A stretch of DNA of 44,789 nt from CAZOKZ01 sp964580585 (lineage in GTDB: Bacteria; Sumerlaeota; Sumerlaeia; SLMS01; JAHLLQ01). Each line of letters opens with the position of its first letter. Position 1 is the first letter of the stretch. Positions 42,581 through 44,789 of this stretch are shown here, one piece after another. A program made the translations under genes and the position numbers. The stretch spans positions 1 through 44,789 of the forward strand of contig CAZOKZ010000039.1 of the NCBI GenBank assembly GCA_964580585.1. Direction: 5' to 3'. The notes beneath the pieces were generated by a model. It ran no database searches. It was not told where the DNA came from and saw only the letters and a program-made list of their open reading frames with translations.

Positions 42581-42958
42581 TTACTTCGGACGCTTGGTTC
42601 CGTACTTCGACCGGCTTTGTTTGCGGTTCGCAACGCCCTGAGTGTCGCCTTTTTTGGCGCCACGGACAACGTGATAACGCACACCGGGAAGGTCTTTCAC
42701 ACGACCGCCGCGAATCAGCACAATCGAGTGTTCCTGGAGGTTGTGCCCTTCGCCCGGAATGTAAGCCGTGACTTCAAAGCCGTTGGTCAGGCGAACACGA
42801 GCGATTTTCCGCAAAGCCGAGTTCGGCTTCTTGGGGGTCGCCGTCGAAACGCGCGTGCAAACGCCGCGGCGCTGCGGGCAGGCCTGGAGCGCGGGCACTT
42901 TATTCTTTTTCTTCGTCACTTTACGTCCACGACGGACGAGTTGATTAATAGTCGGCAT
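42581..42958 (-). CDS. rpsL: 30S ribosomal protein S12
   Basis: A decoding-centre protein of 125 residues. The sequence is canonical: MPTINQLVRRGRK, TTPKKPNSALRK-type loop (ATPKKPNSALRK) with the Lys at the usual streptomycin position, and DLPGVRYHVVRGA with the Asp that RimO modifies. No resistance-type change is visible at either Lys position. ATG 42958 is chosen as the normal start; GGTG lies upstream, and an in-frame open extension of three codons exists. It is the first gene of a two-gene unit with rpsG and lies about 65 bases downstream of a candidate promoter. Confidence 0.98.
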   Translation of the reverse strand: MPTINQLVRRGRKVTKKKNKVPALQACPQRRGVCTRVSTATPKKPNSALRKIARVRLTNGFEVTAYIPGEGHNLQEHSIVLIRGGRVKDLPGVRYHVVRGAKKGDTQGVANRKQSRSKYGTKRPK

Positions 42959-43023
42959 GCAATGCACCTGAAAAACAAGGTTTAGGCAGAAAGAGACCCG
43001 GCTCTTCCCGCAAGGAGTTGAGG

Positions 43024-43052
43024 ATCAAACCCAGTACTCCCGTGCCGGTCAA
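43024..43052 (-). promoter_or_regulatory. Candidate sigma-70-type promoter for rpsL-rpsG
   Basis: On the minus strand TTGACC (43047-43052) and TTTGAT (43024-43029) are separated by 17 bases, about 65 bases ahead of the rpsL start. The -10 match is only 4 of 6, so this is a tentative call. Confidence 0.35.
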
Positions 43053-43099
43053 GCCATAATTTCGTGGATCGTTCAGATTTAACGATTTCCGTTCGATTA

Positions 43100-44789
43100 T
43101 CAAACCACCCGCCAGATGGCGACGTTCATTTTATCGCTTTGCTCGGTTCGCACCAAGACAAGATGACCCGAATCGACCATTTCGGTAATTCGTGGATCGG
43201 GATAATCGGAATGAATCGCGAGTACATGGGTTATTTCAGCGGATTTCATTTGCTCGTAGGCTCCTCTGGCATCGAGTCCCGCCCACAAATCATCCAATAT
43301 CGGCTCGCTGGCTTCGTCCCCCCAAACGCACCGACGTTTTAAATAATACGGGTAAACGCAATCGGGTAATAAAATCAACGCATCGGAAGGAATCGAGGAC
43401 TGAAGTCGTCCGAACATCAAATAATTGTCCCCATGTTCTGTATGAGCAATCCATTCCGATCGATCCCTGGCAGTCAATATAGGGCGATATGGCCATTGGA
43501 TCGTCGAATAATTCCCCCAGACGAACTGACGTTGGGCATATTGAGCGGTCGAGGCGATCATCAATAGAATCAAGAGGAGGCCGCGCAACCGAGCTGAAAG
43601 TGCTCCAGCCAGCATCCCTAGCGTTTCCCCCAATACAGGCAGCGCCAGGACATAAGATATCGAAAAGAAACGCTGCACTTCGTTAAATCCCTGCATCCAA
43701 AATGACAACCCATAGCAAATCAACGGAACACTGGCCGCCGCCCGCCACCACCCCCGGCGCATGACGAGCACGACGAAACAAACCAGCGGAATCAGAAAAA
43801 GAATCGAATCCCCAGCGGAAATAGCGTACTGAATGCGCAGCGGAATACCCCGGACAAGGGCCTGCCGAATTCCTTCGACCGTCAGCGGATAAAAACGCGA
43901 TGAGTTATTGTAACCGGTGAGGGCGGCATCGTACCCAGGAATCAACGCCAACACCGACAGCGGTTTCTGATCGCTGGAGCAAACAACGCCACGCACGATC
44001 CACGGCGCGTAAACCAATGTCCCCAAAACGACAAACACACCAAGGACTACGGCAAACTTTTTTCGCCAATCGGGGCGCCTTAAAATATAGCCTGCCATCC
44101 CCAAGCCCAACGCCAACACAAACATCGCGACAATAATCTTGGTCGCCACGGCGCTCGCCAACAGCACGCCCGCCATCCCCGAAACCCGCGCGCAAGGCAT
44201 CGTTTCGTCCGCCAATGGCGCCCACAACATCGTCGCTCCTATCATCAGCAGGTACAACGCCGTAACATCGTGGCCCGCCCAAATCGGCGCGCGAACGTGT
44301 GTTCTTGCGTATATCAACAAAACGCTCGCCGCCGTGAACAGTGCCGCGCGCGGGCCGGAAAACCGCCAAACCACAGCCGCCATTGCCGCCCATGCCCACA
44401 ACATCGTCTGCGAGTAGAAAACCGAACACGACATTTCGTCCGAAAAAAACAGCAGCGCCGCGTAATGCGCCTCGCCCGCCAACGTGTATGTCGAAGGCAT
44501 CACGTGCGTAAACATCGCCACGTCGCCTCGCAATACCCATTGGCCCGGCACGGTCAAATGATACCAGAGCGCGTCTTGGCTGGCATCTGGCGCCATCCCC
44601 CCCACCACCACATGCAACGCCCAAAGCGCCAGCACGCCCGTCACCAAAGCAAATCCCCACCGGTCCAGCCGGTCGAAGCCTCGCCAACGACGTCGCCATG
44701 CCGAGCCCAACCCGCCAAACACCCCGGTCCGCGCGCGCCACCACCCCGCCGCCGCAAGCGGCAACACCGCCAGCGCCACGGCGGGCGCG
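43100..44789 (-). CDS. GT-C-like polytopic membrane protein, N-terminus beyond window
   Basis: At least 559 residues. The frame is open to the window edge; the first start-like codon (GTG 44779) looks internal, so the protein is incomplete. About ten or more hydrophobic helices are followed by a soluble C-terminal domain of about 140 residues. The first outer loop reads MAPDASQDALWYHLTVPGQW, with an acidic pair where GT-C glycosyltransferases have their catalytic Asp residues, and LAGEAHYAALLFF follows. That suggests a polyprenyl-phosphate-sugar-dependent glycosyltransferase, but the match is looser than for the gene at 19.9 kb. It lies upstream of the rpsL promoter on the same strand. Confidence 0.72.
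   Translation of the reverse strand, partial: APAVALAVLPLAAAGWWRARTGVFGGLGSAWRRRWRGFDRLDRWGFALVTGVLALWALHVVVGGMAPDASQDALWYHLTVPGQWVLRGDVAMFTHVMPSTYTLAGEAHYAALLFFSDEMSCSVFYSQTMLWAWAAMAAVVWRFSGPRAALFTAASVLLIYARTHVRAPIWAGHDVTALYLLMIGATMLWAPLADETMPCARVSGMAGVLLASAVATKIIVAMFVLALGLGMAGYILRRPDWRKKFAVVLGVFVVLGTLVYAPWIVRGVVCSSDQKPLSVLALIPGYDAALTGYNNSSRFYPLTVEGIRQALVRGIPLRIQYAISAGDSILFLIPLVCFVVLVMRRGWWRAAASVPLICYGLSFWMQGFNEVQRFFSISYVLALPVLGETLGMLAGALSARLRGLLLILLMIASTAQYAQRQFVWGNYSTIQWPYRPILTARDRSEWIAHTEHGDNYLMFGRLQSSIPSDALILLPDCVYPYYLKRRCVWGDEASEPILDDLWAGLDARGAYEQMKSAEITHVLAIHSDYPDPRITEMVDSGHLVLVRTEQSDKMNVAIWRVV

Overview
The window looks like a chromosomal segment of a Gram-negative, free-living, deep-branching bacterium. 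Evidence includes a type II pseudopilin with the short FTLIELLVVVAIIAILAA leader, a transmembrane Ser/Thr kinase, a GAF sigma-54 activator, a very large secreted VWA/metalloprotease-like protein, an Mrp antiporter with fused subunits, and the rpsL-rpsG pair. This style is seen in candidate phyla around the PVC/FCB groups (for example Sumerlaeota or Hydrogenedentota). That placement is inferred from gene style and not proven. There are no tRNA or rRNA genes, no CRISPR array, no phage and no recognisable transposase.

Layout. 1-6.3 kb (minus): mutS2, cut by the window edge and apparently frameshifted near its start; ppc; a membrane Ser/Thr kinase overlapping a pseudopilin gene. 6.4-6.7 kb: a cluster of REP-like palindromes. 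6.8-10.3 kb (minus): a GT4 glycosyltransferase, an unknown acidic protein and a sigma-54 activator. 10.5-13.5 kb (plus): membrane phosphoesterase, nadD with an AT-rich C-terminal extension, and a UPF0489/arginase-like gene. 13.5-19.7 kb (minus): typA and a 1355-residue secreted protein. 19.9-22.6 kb (plus): a GT-C membrane glycosyltransferase and a secreted CBM9-like protein. 22.6-24.7 kb (minus): a degenerate squalene/phytoene-synthase homologue coupled to acpH, then pnuC. 24.8-33.4 kb (minus): comEC behind a six-gene Mrp operon (mrpAB fusion, C, D, E, F, G). 33.6-36.4 kb: a small membrane protein, an AadA-type nucleotidyltransferase and a GH13 enzyme. 36.4-37.3 kb: a gene-free region with a candidate structured RNA. 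37.3-44.8 kb (minus): a heterodimeric ABC exporter, a GT2 glycosyltransferase, rpsG, rpsL and a GT-C membrane protein cut by the window end.

Most notable. (1) The 10-mer GGGGACGGAG occurs 12 times exactly, on both strands, with at least seven one-mismatch copies. Nine exact copies lie in 4.9 kb around comEC. The copies fall in different reading frames and encode different residues, so the signal is at the DNA level. It could be a DNA-uptake-type or Chi-like sequence, or a dispersed short repeat. (2) The unassigned, strongly foldable RNA candidate at 36.69-36.93 kb. (3) The NadD fusion to an AT-rich domain. (4) The two ABC exporter halves have complementary degenerate ATP sites. (5) A squalene-synthase-fold protein appears to lack both catalytic Asp motifs.
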